Source of the DNA: Anisakis pegreffii
Taxonomy: Eukaryota; Nematoda; Chromadorea; Rhabditida; Anisakidae
Assembly (NCBI GenBank): GCA_035041965.1
Contig: JAPYMA010001154.1
Location: 115,621 to 179,620, forward strand
Direction of reading: 5' to 3'
Length of the DNA stretch: 64,000 bases
This document shows, piece after piece, positions 24,606 through 37,398 of the stretch (position 1 is the first letter of the stretch; each line of letters starts with the position of its first letter). The translations under genes were made by a program, and so were the position numbers. The notes beneath the pieces are model-generated. The model did not search any database. It saw only the letters and a list, made by a program, of their open reading frames with translations, and had not been told where the DNA came from.

Positions 24606-27600
24606 ATGTATTTCCGTCTGGCTACTGGATTTCTTCTTTGTTGGGCACTTTTCGTGGACGCCGAAGTTGCATCTAAAGATGCGAAGGTGTCAGGAAACGT
24701 GAACGCTGGAAGCGCAGGCACCTTCGTCTATAATAATGTTAACGATCCACGGATACTCGTGAGTTCAGTTTCCCTTGAATCCCTGCAGGGATTCAAGTAC
24801 AGCTCTCTGAAATGTGAATGGTTGGATGCCTCATGAGGCATTCAAGCATTCACATTTCAGAGAGCTGTACTGCGAAAAATTCATGCCGAACGTTCTTCCA
24901 AGCAATACAACCGAACGAAGCAGTCAGTTTCAAAATTCATTCCAAGAGGCTTGCACCATCTCAAGCAGGGGGATTGTTTTTTGTGTATCGTTTGCTAACT
25001 TTTCTTTCTCGATCGTTTTCTACTACTCAACATTCACACCAGTCGTCCTGAAAATCAGCAAGTGTCTTCGTTACAGGTTCTGGCTGACAAAGCGATCACC
25101 ACAATCAACTTGCAGTCGAAAGGACGATACTATTACACATATACAGAGATCATCAGCGCAAAAACACAAGTAGCAAAGGGGATGGTAACAATTCTCGAAC
25201 TTCTCGTTGCACCAATTATGTGCAAAAAAGACGTAAGTGCTTGCCACTTTCCTTGGTTACATTTAGATCTGAAGTTTCTGAATAAGATGAGCACCAGGAA
25301 CGTGTCCTTTCGTTGTTTGTCATCAATCACTGAACAGTCTTTAATGACAGCTGGGCAATAGCTCAAGCCCATTATCGACCAGTATTTTAGCTAACGTAAA
25401 CCGATGCTAGAACATCATGATTTATGAAAGATATTTGAGCAGCCGTTCAATGAAGGAGAATTCTTTTTGTCTGTTTCATTCAGAAGGAAATACTAGTAGA
25501 ATAACGTTCTTAATGAGGAAACCATACGTTGAGCAAAATCATAACAGGAAAAACCATTCAGAAGGCACAAACAATGCTCATAAACTGATGTGAGTAAATT
25601 GTTTCTTTTTTTTCAGGATTGTGAGCTGCAACCGAATGGACGAGAGGTTGGATTTGTTCGCTCTATTTTACATTACAATTTAAATGCTCTTAGATTGCAT
25701 TCCAATCATTTATGACACCACGAAATTGAGATGAATTATGAGTTTCTTGAAAGAGAAATTTAGGTTTGCCTTGTATCGTTTTGGCAAAGAGCAGAAGATA
25801 AATACGGTCAAATGAACGTTGAAGACTGCGTACCGTTACGAGATTTAATTGAGAGATGCACTCAGTCAAGGCCAGTGCAACCTCGACCAATGCCTAAACC
25901 TGCAACTGTTAACAGAAAAGTATCGGGTGCCTTGCAAATGATAAATGTCAGCTTACCCGAAGTTCAGGTATGTACATTGTCCTCTAGACGGCAAAAATTC
26001 TCGAACAATACACTGAAACGATCGGGCAGCCTCGAATCGATTCTTTGCAAACATTTTTATGATAATCATGAAATTTCTCACACTAGAAAGCTGTATTCTT
26101 GGGTAAATCGACTTATTTCAAAAATTGATCTCCTTTCTATCATGTTTTGCGTGAAACTGCATTGAGTGATTAATAACGTAACGAATGATCTGGGAAGTTG
26201 TTATCTATATCAATGTGTTTACAGAAATTAGCCGATGAGGCTGTAAAAGCTATTCGTGTTAAAGTGCCTTACGAGAACTACACACAAGTGCTTCGCAATG
26301 TTGAAAGTGCTGCGGTGCAGGTTGTGGGTGTCACGAAATTCCATCTGGCGGTGCTTGTGGGAACCGTTGCTTGCGAGGAAAACGTGAGTTCACAAAGAAT
26401 GATTCTCGAATGATCACCTTTCATGTTTTTTGTGCCTCTCGTACTTTTGTCTTTTAATCTGACACCAACATCTGCTTCATCTAACTATTTTTAGTGTACT
26501 GATGATACACCAGAAAGTGAAATTCTATCACTTTAAATAATTCCATCGTCGAAGTATCGTTAAATTATTGTATAGTTAAATTCTATCCTTAAAGTTCCTA
26601 TCAAATCGCTTTTTCACCTAAATTCTTTTCTTATTTTCAGAAAACCATAGAGGGTTGTGCACCGGAAGGAAAAGGACGAGAGATGGCAAGTTTTCAGAGT
26701 TGTTCGAAGGCGATTGAACATTGCAGTACCAACTGTTACCTCAAATTACCTCCTTTTCATCGCTGACAGTGCAATATACAAAAGTGATCGATGTATCTCT
26801 CTGAGATTGCGTTGAGTCTAATTAAACAAAGAGAGTTACAGTAACTACATCAGTGATGAAAATTTCAGCGATGTATCGTTTCTATTTGGCGCCAATCGGG
26901 TGCCAACAATCCCGAGGTAATCGAAATTGTGAGCTGCGTCCGCACTGATCTACCTGTTACTAGCAATCAAACGAAGACTGGCAAGCCAAGTAATGGAATA
27001 GAGAAGCTTACCTCGAGTAGCCAAAGGAAAGAAGAAAAATCAAATGTGCACAACAACGAGAAAACTTTGAACAGCACAAAAGTGGATGCAAAAAAGCCTG
27101 AAGAAAAAACTGAAATAAAGCCGAGTGACTCAAAAAAGGCCGAGAATTCCGAGGAACAGAAAAATGACGGACAGCAAAAACAACTTGAAAAGGCTGAAAC
27201 ATCAGATGTAACGAAGGCACAATTCAAACCAGTGGATGTCAACGATCCAAAGATGAAGGTAACAATTCACATTAAATATCCATTATGTACATCTAACGAA
27301 CACAGATGAATCTAGCGTGTCCTTCAATTTTGCCGAACACAACACGTATTAATCATCGCATTAATCATTCATCGTATTAATCAGGCATGGTTGACGTATA
27401 ATTACTTGTTCATGAGATTGACAATAGATCAGCTCGTTCCGATTTTTGTGTTTGACGTTCATCAAATCATTTTTGCATGAGTTGCGCTGATGAACAGACT
27501 GCAAACTGATTTTGAGTAAAACCTTTGCTTAGTGAATTAACTATATCCATTGTAGCTCAGTTGTTCAGAGCAGATAGTTGACAATTGACACCTTGGAGCT

Positions 27601-28952
27601 TTCATTCTCACTTAAAGGAAATTGCTTTATTCGAATGCGAATGGTGCATTAATGTCACTAGTTCTCAGCTTTGCTATAATCTCACTAATTTAACTATCAC
27701 TTCTTACTTATTGTGAGCGTATGCGTCTTCATCATCATCAGACATTATTAATTGTGATAGTTCTCCGTTTTTTTTCCAAGCTGGAAAAGATATGCTAAAT
27801 CACCTCAAAATTGAAAACCAATCGCTCATTAAAACTTCATATCGGCCATCCATCCAGTGTTCACAAAGGGTTCCAGAATTGCTTCGATTTGATCCAATGA
27901 ATTGCTTGCGAGATTCGCCATCATTCGATAAAGATGAGACATTTGGACAGGAAACTAAAGAACAAGAAATGATGAAAAAAAGATGAAAACTGATGAAAAA
28001 ATCATTCATTTAAAAAAAATCAATCAAAAAATCAAAAAATCAAAATTTTAGGGAAGTAATGCGTAGTAATAAGAATTTTAGGCCTTAGCTGATAAAGCAG
28101 TCGAGGAATTGAACAAGAAAGTACCAGAGAATGGGTTCAAAATGGCCATCACGAAAATCCTTGACGGTAAACAGGAAATGGTAGACGGTACTAAAGTCAA
28201 CCTGAACGTTCTTGTTGAGACAACCGACTGCAAAAAGAACGTAAGATGATTTAGAAGCATTTGTGGTGAAAATCATGTGATCATTAAGATTATAATCGAA
28301 AAACTAGTGCTGATAAGACACAAGAGAGCATTAAAATCGGCTGACTATGCAAATCCTATTGGATGAATGCACACGAACGATTTTGATCGAATTTATTCGT
28401 TTGACTGAATGAATAAGTGTTTAAGATACTCAAAGCACCATATTGAATGGTGCGTTGGCTTAACATTCTCTAAAGTTGCTTGTGATTGCAGGATGATCCG
28501 AAAAAGAAATGTAATATTAATGCAGCTGGACCGAAAATGGTATAATTTTCAGCTTTATTTTCTGCACAAAATGGGAGCGAATATGTCGTTCGTTCAGGAG
28601 CTTTCGCTTTCTAAATGACTTGCTGATTGTGAGCATAGGGTTATTCAAATGTTTTCGGTAATAAAAATGAGAACATCAGTAAAATACAACTAATAGAACT
28701 TGAGTAGGAAACAAAATTCCTTGAAACTACAGTCCCATCGTGCGAAATAATAAGCATTCTGGATTTTCTTCACTGTCATAAAATACAGTGAAATATGTGC
28801 CGAGAACTATGAAACTCACTTAATTTGTACCTTACTTGCATAAAAAATCATTTCAGCAATGCGAAGTTAAAATCTGGGACAAATTGGACAAATCCGGCTA
28901 TGTCAAAGTTGGAGCCTGTAAGATCTTTGACACCAAATCAAAACAGCAGTGA
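24606..28952 (+). CDS. Secreted protein with three cystatin domains (multi-cystatin-like)
   Basis: Ten exons, every junction in phase 0, give 479 residues: 24606-24758, 25077-25232, 25617-25646, 25764-25967, 26225-26383, 26641-26685, 26869-27258, 28082-28240, 28492-28539 and 28857-28952. A signal peptide (LATGFLLCWALFVDA) is followed by cystatin domains at about residues 45-150, 175-278 and 370-479. Each opens with an LADxA(I/V) helix and has the four type 2 cystatin cysteines. The QxVxG protease-binding loop reads QVAKG, QVVGV and EMVDG, so none is canonical. Between domains 2 and 3 is a charged Lys/Glu/Ser-rich linker of about 90 residues, which is likely disordered. Exon 6 ends at a GC donor (gcaagt). 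The architecture matches the multi-cystatin-like domain protein described in Trichinella. Inhibition of cathepsins is doubtful. AATAAA signals at 29002 and 29018 fit the 3' end. Confidence 0.88.
24774..24870. repeat. Cluster of nested palindromes in intron 1 of the multi-cystatin gene
   Basis: A perfect 24-base palindrome occupies 24774-24797 (centre ccctgcaggg). From its last base starts a perfect 24-base inverted repeat, 24797-24820 against 24847-24870. Its 26-base loop contains a perfect 14-base palindrome, tgcctcatgaggca, at 24827-24840. The block starts 16 bases after the exon 1 splice donor and could fold into a long hairpin in the pre-mRNA or a cruciform in DNA. Confidence 0.92.
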
Positions 28953-31884
28953 GCGGCCGTGCGTCAAGATCATTTTTCATTCGTTATCACCGTAGCGCGG
29001 CAATAAACATATGAAAGAATAAATATATGAATCAGATTTTGCATTCTCTCAAAATCTGACTCCAAATTGAATGCTGTATTCAACCACTAATTCTTTTGTT
29101 CTATGCTCAACAATATCAATGTTATCATTAATGACTTTGGAATCGTTTTCAATAATTGTACAATATATATATTTGGACTGAATTCACGAATGTTACCTCA
29201 TTCTGAGCGCAGCTGCGAGCAGACACTTTTCCTAATCAAGGAGGAAATTTACACAGTTTGTGAGCGATCTCATCCGTCAGCTATGATCTTGCCAGTGATT
29301 GCTATTGCTATGTGCATCCCAACAAACAACGAGAATAAGTGATGCATCAGGCAGTCCCTGGTTGCGCATTAACAATTTCGTAGGCGGCGCTGTTTGCAAA
29401 ATCATGAATCCTCGCATTGTTTTTCGATTCCGGTATAGTTCAGTGATTCAGCAACTTCAGAAGTATAGAACTGTTATGTGTTCAGCACACTCTTTCTTGA
29501 ATCAATACCTTCATAATTACTTGTGAAACAATTTATTGGATGCATCGTGCAGTTAATAGCATTTTGAAGTCTGGAAACAAAGCATCAACATCAAAATAAA
29601 AGTACCGCCCAAATAAAATGCCAACAAATCACTTATATGTAACAGTATCTTACGTTTTTCTGTCGACAACTCCAGTGAAGCATTTTCTTCTGCTTGGATC
29701 TTGAATAAAAGGAAGCCATACATATTCTTCGTCAACATTTTCTTTTGAAAATGTCAAAAGTATCAAACTCATTAGAATTTCGTTGAACATGAACAAAATT
29801 CAACGATAATGATTGCAAATATAGTGAAAATGGCATCGTAAACAACTTGAAATGATCAGCAACGCTGTGAGAAAAAAATCGCAGTAAAGATTTTCCTTCC
29901 AATAAAATATTCACACAATGCAATTCAATGAATTTTGAATAACGTACTGGGAAATATCAGAGCGTTGAGGAAGACGTCACACTTTTAGTGCGCGTGCAGT
30001 CATTTCGTAGATGGATCCATTTGCATTTCTGGCATCACAGCATGATAAACATTTGACAGGTTTATTTTCTTTTTTGAATGAACAACGTTCATGACAGTGA
30101 GCATGATTACTGACTGTTTCCTGCTCTTCACCAACCCCTCATTTGGGGATGATATGGGGCAGTGGCATGCTTACTTCTCCGGAAATCGTTGTTTCTGTGA
30201 TAAATACTGTCTTCGTTCTTGGTACATAACATATTTGCTGTGTCGCCACTTAGACGTTCACTTACCTAGGGAAAGCTGCAAGAGAACTTCTGATCATCTA
30301 TGATCATTTGATCTTTGATCGAGCAAACAGCGAGGTCACTGGGCCTTCCCATCGTTTTTTCACCCATGAGCTCAGTGGCTATTTCTTAGTCAAAAAGTAA
30401 TCATCGGCACAATCTAATCCTAGGGTTCCATGTTGAATGTCTCTTGATGCCGGAACATCCAAAATTTCCATCAGCACATCCACAGTTTACATTAGAGCTG
30501 AACGAATTTGAGCAATGAATAAGTGCACGAAAGTAAGGAGTAAATCTGAACAAGGAAAGCAAAAGCAACGAATGCACTGATTCTGCGTCACTAGAGGTTC
30601 CAGCAGGATGTTCAGAGGACCGAATGATGGTGCAGTGCGTGAGGTTGATAAGGCAGAAAACGTCGTTTGCAGGAGTAATCAGGATAATCAGGAGTGTTTC
30701 TGTTGAATTGACTACGCTTTGATGAAACGTTCACGAAAAAAAAAAGAAGTAGCATGATGAAGGGCACGGAACATCGCATCACAAAACCTTCAAAGGACGT
30801 TTTAGGTTACTGCATTTGGCTACTACTGCTTATTGCTTATTTGAAATGCATAGATCAAACATTAATAAGTGAATGGTTTTAGCGCTGATTATCGAAATAT
30901 TGCTTCACCATACAAACGAAAAATCTTCTTGAGAGTATTTCTGCTCACTACTAGCTCCTTCCGATGATAAGCTGTCGTCATGCTTATCGTCAATTTTTAC
31001 CAGTTAGAGCAATTGATGAATTTGTGCTGCTTGAATTGGTTAACAACGCGCATTCTAATATTGGAATGCTCATACTAGAATCTCATAAATCGTCATTATC
31101 GAACTACTGCCGCATCCACAGTTCGGTGAATTATTGAATGTGCATCGAAATTTTTTAAATGAATCATGCACTATGGGAATCGGTGTTTTTAGGGTGAGAA
31201 AAGCAACCAACCAACATGAAAATGCACAAAGGTCGTTAAATATTTGATAAATTTTTACAGTAAATCTTGAATGTGAAATAAATTTTAATTGCTAAAATAT
31301 GGCATCTGAAATCTTCAATCAAATTCATTTGGAAACGGAAAAGCGCTACATAAGAAGTCGTTGTTCCCAGCAATATGCCCATTAGCAAGCAGAGCGTTCC
31401 AGCTGGGTGTATGACATATGCTATTGCCGTAGTGCTCGACCGATCGAGGCATATGAACCGGTCGAAGGACGTTCCAGTTGATTTCTCACAGACAGCTCAG
31501 GATGAAGTGTCAGACTACGATTGCGCCTTCGAATTTCGGTGTCTGACTGCTTAGTAAACCTCTTGAGTTCCCGCGTCTTGTAGCTGCTCTTTGATCATGA
31601 AAAGGCCGTTGTAAGAAGCTTTCTTTGACAAGCCGATCAGACAAGTGAATCGAAAATATAATCATCAACAGTCACAGTCTATCCGTTTCATTTCTTGCTT
31701 CTGGAATCCTCACTCGGATACTCAAATGCTCAATTGAGGGCTGCAAGTGATTTAATTTCGATGGCCCGTGGCTCGCCATACTAAAATCTCGTTAGGTATA
31801 TATGTTTGTCCGGAAAAGCTGGCTTCGATACTTAGCTAACGAACATTTTTGCTAGTAATCTGAACTTCTTTGACATAGTTTCAG
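28953..31884. other. Intergenic; polyadenylation signals at left edge
   Basis: AATAAA occurs at 29002-29007 and 29018-29023, 50-70 bases after the stop of the multi-cystatin gene. Beyond that only short frames occur. The minus frame 29738-29553 has a hydrophobic stretch (LGGTFILMLMLC) but no partners. No gene is supported. Confidence 0.5.
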
Positions 31885-31902
31885 CAAACGATCCGTCTCA
31901 TC

Positions 31903-33344
31903 ATGCACATTGCCGCAGTTTCCACAATCTTCTTTCTATGCGTTGCTGTCGGTCAGGTACGTGCTCAGGGGGTACCCGCTTTGTTGGGCGGCCTCATGAG
32001 ACGAAGTGTTTACCAACCGGGCATAGAGGTAAGAACCTCAACTATTGGACATTCCATGCCCATAATGCGATAATCAGCTTTTACACATATATTTTGAATG
32101 CTTATCATTGTTATGAAAATCGTTCTGACATGTTTTTTCTTTATACATCCCACGATGCATCGCTGCTACATTCAGTGTGTTTTTCTGGAACATTCAGCGG
32201 ATTTGATACGAACACTTTCTTTCCGGATGAACTTAACCACTTCGATGAACACTACCCATAATGGGATGGCTGTTTTGGTTTCAGGCTGTCGCCAGGTTGG
32301 CTCTTCACGAAATTAACGCTATCTCGGATCGAATCTATCTTGATCGACTCATTGCAGTTCTGAATGCTCAAAGTGAAGTTGCTGCCGGTACCGCTACCGT
32401 TCTGCAGCTTTTAATTGGGCCTACCAAGTGTCCCAAATATGTTGGTTACCTTGGAGCAATTCTTAAAGCTCTTTCATCGTTGATCACTTCTATTGTCAAC
32501 TGCTAAGAGAGACGCTCAATTTTTGTACGTGAGAGACAAAAAGTAGATGTGAAAAGCAACAATTTTATAATAAAAAGAAATTCATGTCACTGATCAACCG
32601 AAGCGAATTGTTGGTAAACCTAATCACAAGCGTATCAACTGCACCACTTTTGTGTTGAAATTAATTGAGGATAACTAGTAGTGGGATAAGGCACTGATCG
32701 AGCAAAACTTTCAAACGCATTGTATCTATTTCAGAATCCCGTGGTAATGCAGGCTTGTATGGCAACTCTTGCGGATCCAGAGGTTGGCTGTTTTATCTGC
32801 AATCCCAGGAGATAAACTTCTATAAGTCATACACAATTAACTGATAAAAAATTTAGTGCAGTGAACAAACCAATAGTGTATTATCACGAAAACCTCCGTT
32901 GGTTGTAAATGCAACACTATTGGCATGGCCAATTACCCCTCTTGTGCAATCCTCAACGTTCTCCATCATGTGAAACATTATGCCAAAGGAAACGATCACA
33001 AACTTTTAGCAAAAGCAGCTTTCTTCCACTCATCAGATATTCAATTTTGACAGCCCAAAACTGACCACTGTGTTGAAAATCCAAACTCCAACCGAAAAGT
33101 TTCAAAAACCCGAAACCCAAATAACGCGTAATGACCAGCGGAGAGCATGTGATGAAATTCGTCTAAATCGGATCAAATGACTGATCAGTTTTTCGTTGGT
33201 TCATTTGTTGATTCGTTGCAGACTTTCTTCTTACCGCCACAGTACGGACCAATCCGAAGATGCACAGTTACAGTTGTTCAGAAACCTTGGCAGAATTTCC
33301 AGCAAGTGAGCGTCAACAGTTGCACCTCTGTTCAGTTCTATTAA
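31903..33344 (+). CDS. Secreted single-domain type 2 cystatin-like protein (copy 2)
   Basis: Four phase-0 exons, 31903-32028, 32285-32440, 32735-32782 and 33222-33344, encode 150 residues. The signal peptide is about residues 1-21 (AAVSTIFFLCVAVGQVRA). The four conserved cysteines are in TKCPKY, QACMA, RRCTV and NSCTS. The central loop reads SEVAAG, so the Gln of QxVxG is replaced, but the second binding loop keeps Pro-Trp (QKPWQ). Of the cluster members this is the closest to a working cysteine-protease inhibitor. A splice acceptor ends at 31884, 18 bases before the ATG. AATAAA is at 33528. If intron 2 is not removed the frame continues to a TAA at 32504-32506, giving a shorter form. Confidence 0.85.
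32441..32574 (+). promoter_or_regulatory. Possible alternative 3' end in intron 2 of cystatin copy 2
   Basis: Reading past the exon 2 donor gives 21 more codons (VGYLGAILKALSSLITSIVNC) and then TAA at 32504-32506. A polyadenylation hexamer AATAAA follows at 32569-32574. Together these would make a complete alternative last exon of a 115-residue protein lacking the last three cystatin cysteines and the Pro-Trp loop. This is inferred from signals only. Confidence 0.35.
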
Positions 33345-34759
33345 GATAGTTCATGTAGATTCGATGGATTGCTGGGGATGACAATTTTAAGACCAACTTA
33401 AATCTGTGTGGATTTTAGATACTTCTAAAATGTGGACAGAAAATGCGTTTGCTTTATTCCACGATATTTTATCAATTGCTGTCGATGAATCATCGATGTT
33501 CAAATGTTAATCGTTCTCATTTTGCCGAATAAATTACGTTGATTCATTCATCTATTGCTACTCGTGCGCTCACCAGATAGTCACTATCAGAGTGTTTTCA
33601 CAGAAGGAAAAGATATGCAACGTTTCGTTACAGTATCACTCTCTGAGCGCTCTTACCCTCTCCTATGAGCAATTAAATTAATAAAGGTGATTGTTATAAT
33701 TAAATTAAAATGTTTGCGTTATTCTGACCTTGCTAATGAATGCAGAAATGATTTTATGAAATTATACTGCAGGTTTGTGGACTGATGGGTGGGAAAAGTG
33801 TGAATAGATTAGTGAATTGGATTCATTCGGCAATCCTGGCTTCAAACATTCTCGCTTCAACTACAAAGCGCTCTGACAAAAATGCTGTCTGCATAATCAG
33901 ATTAATGAATGTGCTCATTCTGGTTTTCCATTTGCACACTGTGGGCGTTATGGGCAATAAGGGCATAGTTCAGTGGTTGTTGACGACAGTAAAAACTCTC
34001 GCTGAAATATTGAGCAAAACAGTTATTTGATGAAGGCGACAAAACTAGTGAGCAAAATTCATTTAGAGGACAAAACAGTTCCATGCCCTGGCGCTACTGC
34101 AGTCACCCTTTTGTTGATAACGGATTGCATTTGCATTAAGATTTCGTGAAAAACCTGATGGGATGATGTGAGTTGTCATTCCACTGACCACCTTATCTAG
34201 TTTCGTTTCATTTACTAATGACGATAAGATTAAATAGAGCTAACCACTTCAAGGTTTCTGTGTATTTAGATGCAGTTGCGAATATGATGACCTCAACATT
34301 TAATTTCTTATGCTCCGTACACGCCTGTTTATTTTAGTGCATGAACGACTCAAATGGCTGGTGAATTGTTCGACCGAATCATTGCAGGCCGTCTAGCTTA
34401 ATCCCATCAAAATATGCCTTTTTCAACGCTTCAAATAATGCAAAATATTCAGTTCATTGTGATGATTGCAAAAAAACATCCGAGAACGTTTGTCTCTGTT
34501 CGTCGAATGCCATTTGCAAAATTTTCAAGCGAAGCTGTTCAACATTGTGCGATTGAATTTCAGTTAAAGGTGGCAGTGTGATGTTGATCGCAAGCACTTT
34601 CCTAGGATAATAAGATTAAGCAAATTCGGTGGAGAACATCACGATTTTCCAGTTTTTTTTTAAATATAAATGTACGAGATTATGTAAATGCGAGTTCTTC
34701 CACAGAAAGCAGCGATCAATGAACATAAAATATGATAGCAATGCAAGCCGATTAACATT
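33345..34759. other. Intergenic
   Basis: AATAAA at 33528-33533 fits the end of cystatin copy 2. No further gene is seen. Confidence 0.5.
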
Positions 34760-35320
34760 ATGGTCATGCGGATCATCGTCAAGATCATCAATTTCCAATG
34801 GAATATTTCGTTCGATTCGAGAAAAACATTGTCGACATCGTCACGACTCACCATCACGAAACGGTTATTTTTGAAGCAAAATACACTGTCCATGAATTTC
34901 ATGACTTTAAACGGCGTTCCATATCGTAATGTCGTCATTTCTACAGAAAATAATAAAAAATTTCCGCCGTTTATTCAGAAGGCGCTCTCTGATCAGCAAA
35001 GGCTTCCATGGCCGACATCAACGGCTGCTTTAGCACAAGCATTGATTCGTCGTACAAATGCGTCAAACCAATCAATGCTCACCAGTTTGAGAGGCGAATT
35101 TGAAACTGGTTATCGAATGATTACGTGGACCATACCAAGCCATGAAAGAAACGCTTCAGCACTAAAGGTTTTCAAACATTTTCAAGGCTTTAAAACCGAA
35201 GAAATTGAAGCATTCGTTCGGCATCATTACAATCAAGTTTCTTTCAACGCTGCCGACCGTGCGCAAGCAAGCAAACAGCATGGCGTATCGTCGAAAAAAG
35301 AAATCCGATATTGTTCATGA
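34760..35320 (+). CDS. Uncharacterised open reading frame, 186 codons
   Basis: One of the longest unbroken ATG frames in the unique part of the window. The first 60 residues look unlike protein and may be non-coding. A splice acceptor inside the frame (ttctacag, ending at 34948) suggests the real exon could begin there. From FPPFIQKALSDQQRLPW onward it is helix-rich, including GEFETGYRMITWTI and TEEIEAFVRHHYNQV. No signal peptide or catalytic motif was recognised. It sits between cystatin copies 2 and 3 on the same strand and may be the last exon of a small gene or a chance frame. Confidence 0.3.
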   Translation: MVMRIIVKIINFQWNISFDSRKTLSTSSRLTITKRLFLKQNTLSMNFMTLNGVPYRNVVISTENNKKFPPFIQKALSDQQRLPWPTSTAALAQALIRRTNASNQSMLTSLRGEFETGYRMITWTIPSHERNASALKVFKHFQGFKTEEIEAFVRHHYNQVSFNAADRAQASKQHGVSSKKEIRYCS

Positions 35321-36042
35321 GGAACCTGTTACCAGCTTCCGTTTCTCAAATGTCATACTTGTTTTAAAATTGTTTTCTCAAGGAACGAAAAGGAACCTCT
35401 ACATCAACACGCAGAATCAACGCAGTTGGTCATTAGAACCCAGGAAGGGCAATATTTCCTATTTATCTGTGTTTTCTAGTGGTGATTTGCATGAAACTGT
35501 GGAATGCGTCAACCGACAACACTTCGATAGGATGATTTGTGGTCATAGCTGAACACTGAATCAGTATGCAAAGAACTGAAAAAAAAAAGATTTGTTCTTG
35601 GAAGCCATGATTTTTAGTGTTTGTACTGGTCCAGATGAGTCAGTTTCTGGCCATTTCGTGTCTGGATTCTAATCCTGCTCGATTCAAGAGGAGGCGGGGT
35701 TACACCATGCGATGCGAAGCTTTTAAAAGCGGTGCGCACTTGGGGCGAATCATTTTATTCATTCACGAGTACTTCACTTCTGGTCACAGTAACCTCAGTG
35801 GATTTGGCAGTTCTGATTGATCCTATAGACTCTAGAGTCACCGTTGTTCGGCTTAATCTCCTGTTCAGGGTTGCTCGAGTTTTTAGTTTTGCCAGATTTG
35901 AAACCGTTTGCGGGTTTCATGATCTTTTTCCATAGCGCAAGCAGGAATTCGAGTTCAGCGATGGAGAGCAGGGCTAGAAATAAACTGCTACTGTTTTAAA
36001 ACACTATGAGGAAATAGCAAATATTATGATTCTGTTGTTTCA
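35321..36042. other. Intergenic
   Basis: No gene seen. It ends in a polypyrimidine tract and acceptor (tgttgtttcag, ending at 36043) directly before cystatin copy 3. Confidence 0.5.
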
Positions 36043-36050
36043 GCAGCAGA

Positions 36051-37398
36051 ATGTACGCTAGCACACTCATCGCAATTGTTGCCAGCTTTGTGGCGGTCAG
36101 CCAAGCCGCAGTAATTATGTCATACCCGTCTCCGGTTGTTTACTCCAAAGGAATAGAGGTGAGCTTCCTCATTCTCGTCATCTACACACCATCTACTTGC
36201 AGTGGGCAACTACCTGTCTTACCGTTATTAGTTGATGTTCAAATGCCCGTTGAAATCGTCCTTTTTGCAGTCACTTTTGCACGATGTCTTTAAATTTCGT
36301 ACCTAATTTCAAGATAATGTGAGCTCCACTCACTGAGAGAAAGTGAGAAACCTCGATAGGACTCCTCAAACAATCACGGCATTTTCGATGCGATCCTAAT
36401 CAGGCTGTTTACAGTTCATAGCTCAAAAGGCCATCGAGCAGATCAACATTCAGTCATCTGATTCGTACGTTGAACAAATAGTAGCAGTTCTAGGAGCACA
36501 AAGCGCTCCGTCTGGAGGCACTACTGTTGAATTCCTCGTTGGACCCACTACCTGTATGAAAGACGTAAGTATTATGAACATTTCGCACGTCTCCAATTGT
36601 CTTCACCATGGTACTGCCAAAAACGTGGTGTTGAGAACAATTTCATCATGCACGAGCAGAACCAGCCACAATGCATCAACATTGAATAGTACGTTCGGAA
36701 CTCTGAATAGATATATCTTCCAGCGTATGGCTTATTCCTTATATGCCCTAGAATGTGAATTGTGTCGGTGATGCCGACTTCCAAAGGCTATTTTAACACC
36801 GAAGACTACCTGCTCCACAGATGGTTGCTAAATTCAGAATTGCTGCTCTCGCAGAAATTCACCACACACTCGAGTATTCGGAAGCTGTGCACTTCACCAT
36901 AAATTCCTCTTCTGGATTGTAAGATTTCTATTTGGTGATGATTATTTTCAGGGCTTTGTTCCTGGCGCGTGTTCGCTCTTCGACCCGACACTTACTGAGG
37001 TTAGCAAACACATTTCATCATTCCTTGTCGAACAGATCTTGAGACGTCACAATATTGCTTTCATGACGTATTTTTGTCGAAGTATTCATGCGAATACCAT
37101 GAAAACGGTGTCCATATACTGAATCAACCAGTTATAATGGCTCACCAAAGACCTATCACTCACACATTTCAACTGTAATGCTCACATTCACTATGTGATA
37201 CCGAGCTTGGTAAAAGCAAACTAAGCTTAATTCGCTACAGCAACAGTTAACCTAATCAATTTTGTACGTTTGAAACCGATCTTTTTTCAGCCCAACTGGC
37301 TCACCAACAACTTGCCGCAACTTCAAGTGTGCACCGTTACCGTGGCGGATGCCTTTGGATCAGTGACCATCCAACAGTGCACGCACCTCGTGGCATAA
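36051..37398 (+). CDS. Secreted single-domain cystatin-like protein (copy 3)
   Basis: Exons 36051-36158, 36415-36564, 36952-36999 and 37291-37398 (all phase 0) encode 137 residues. The signal peptide is about residues 1-19 (STLIAIVASFVAVSQA). Cysteines are in TTCMKD, GACSL, QVCTV and QQCTH, complete for type 2. The QxVxG position reads APSGG, so the inhibitory loop is lost. Where legumain-binding cystatins carry SND there is QSSDSY, which is not the motif. Exon sizes (150 and 48 bases in the middle) match its neighbours and show descent by tandem duplication. The acceptor for the 5' UTR or spliced leader ends at 36043 or 36046. Confidence 0.83.

Noticed and set aside
26967..27242. Minus-strand Ser/Phe-rich frames opposite the multi-cystatin linker
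   Set aside because: These are antisense shadows of the Lys/Glu-rich linker in exon 7.
29553..29738. Minus frame with a hydrophobic C-terminus
   Set aside because: Isolated, 61 codons, and no acceptor/donor-linked neighbours with matching character.
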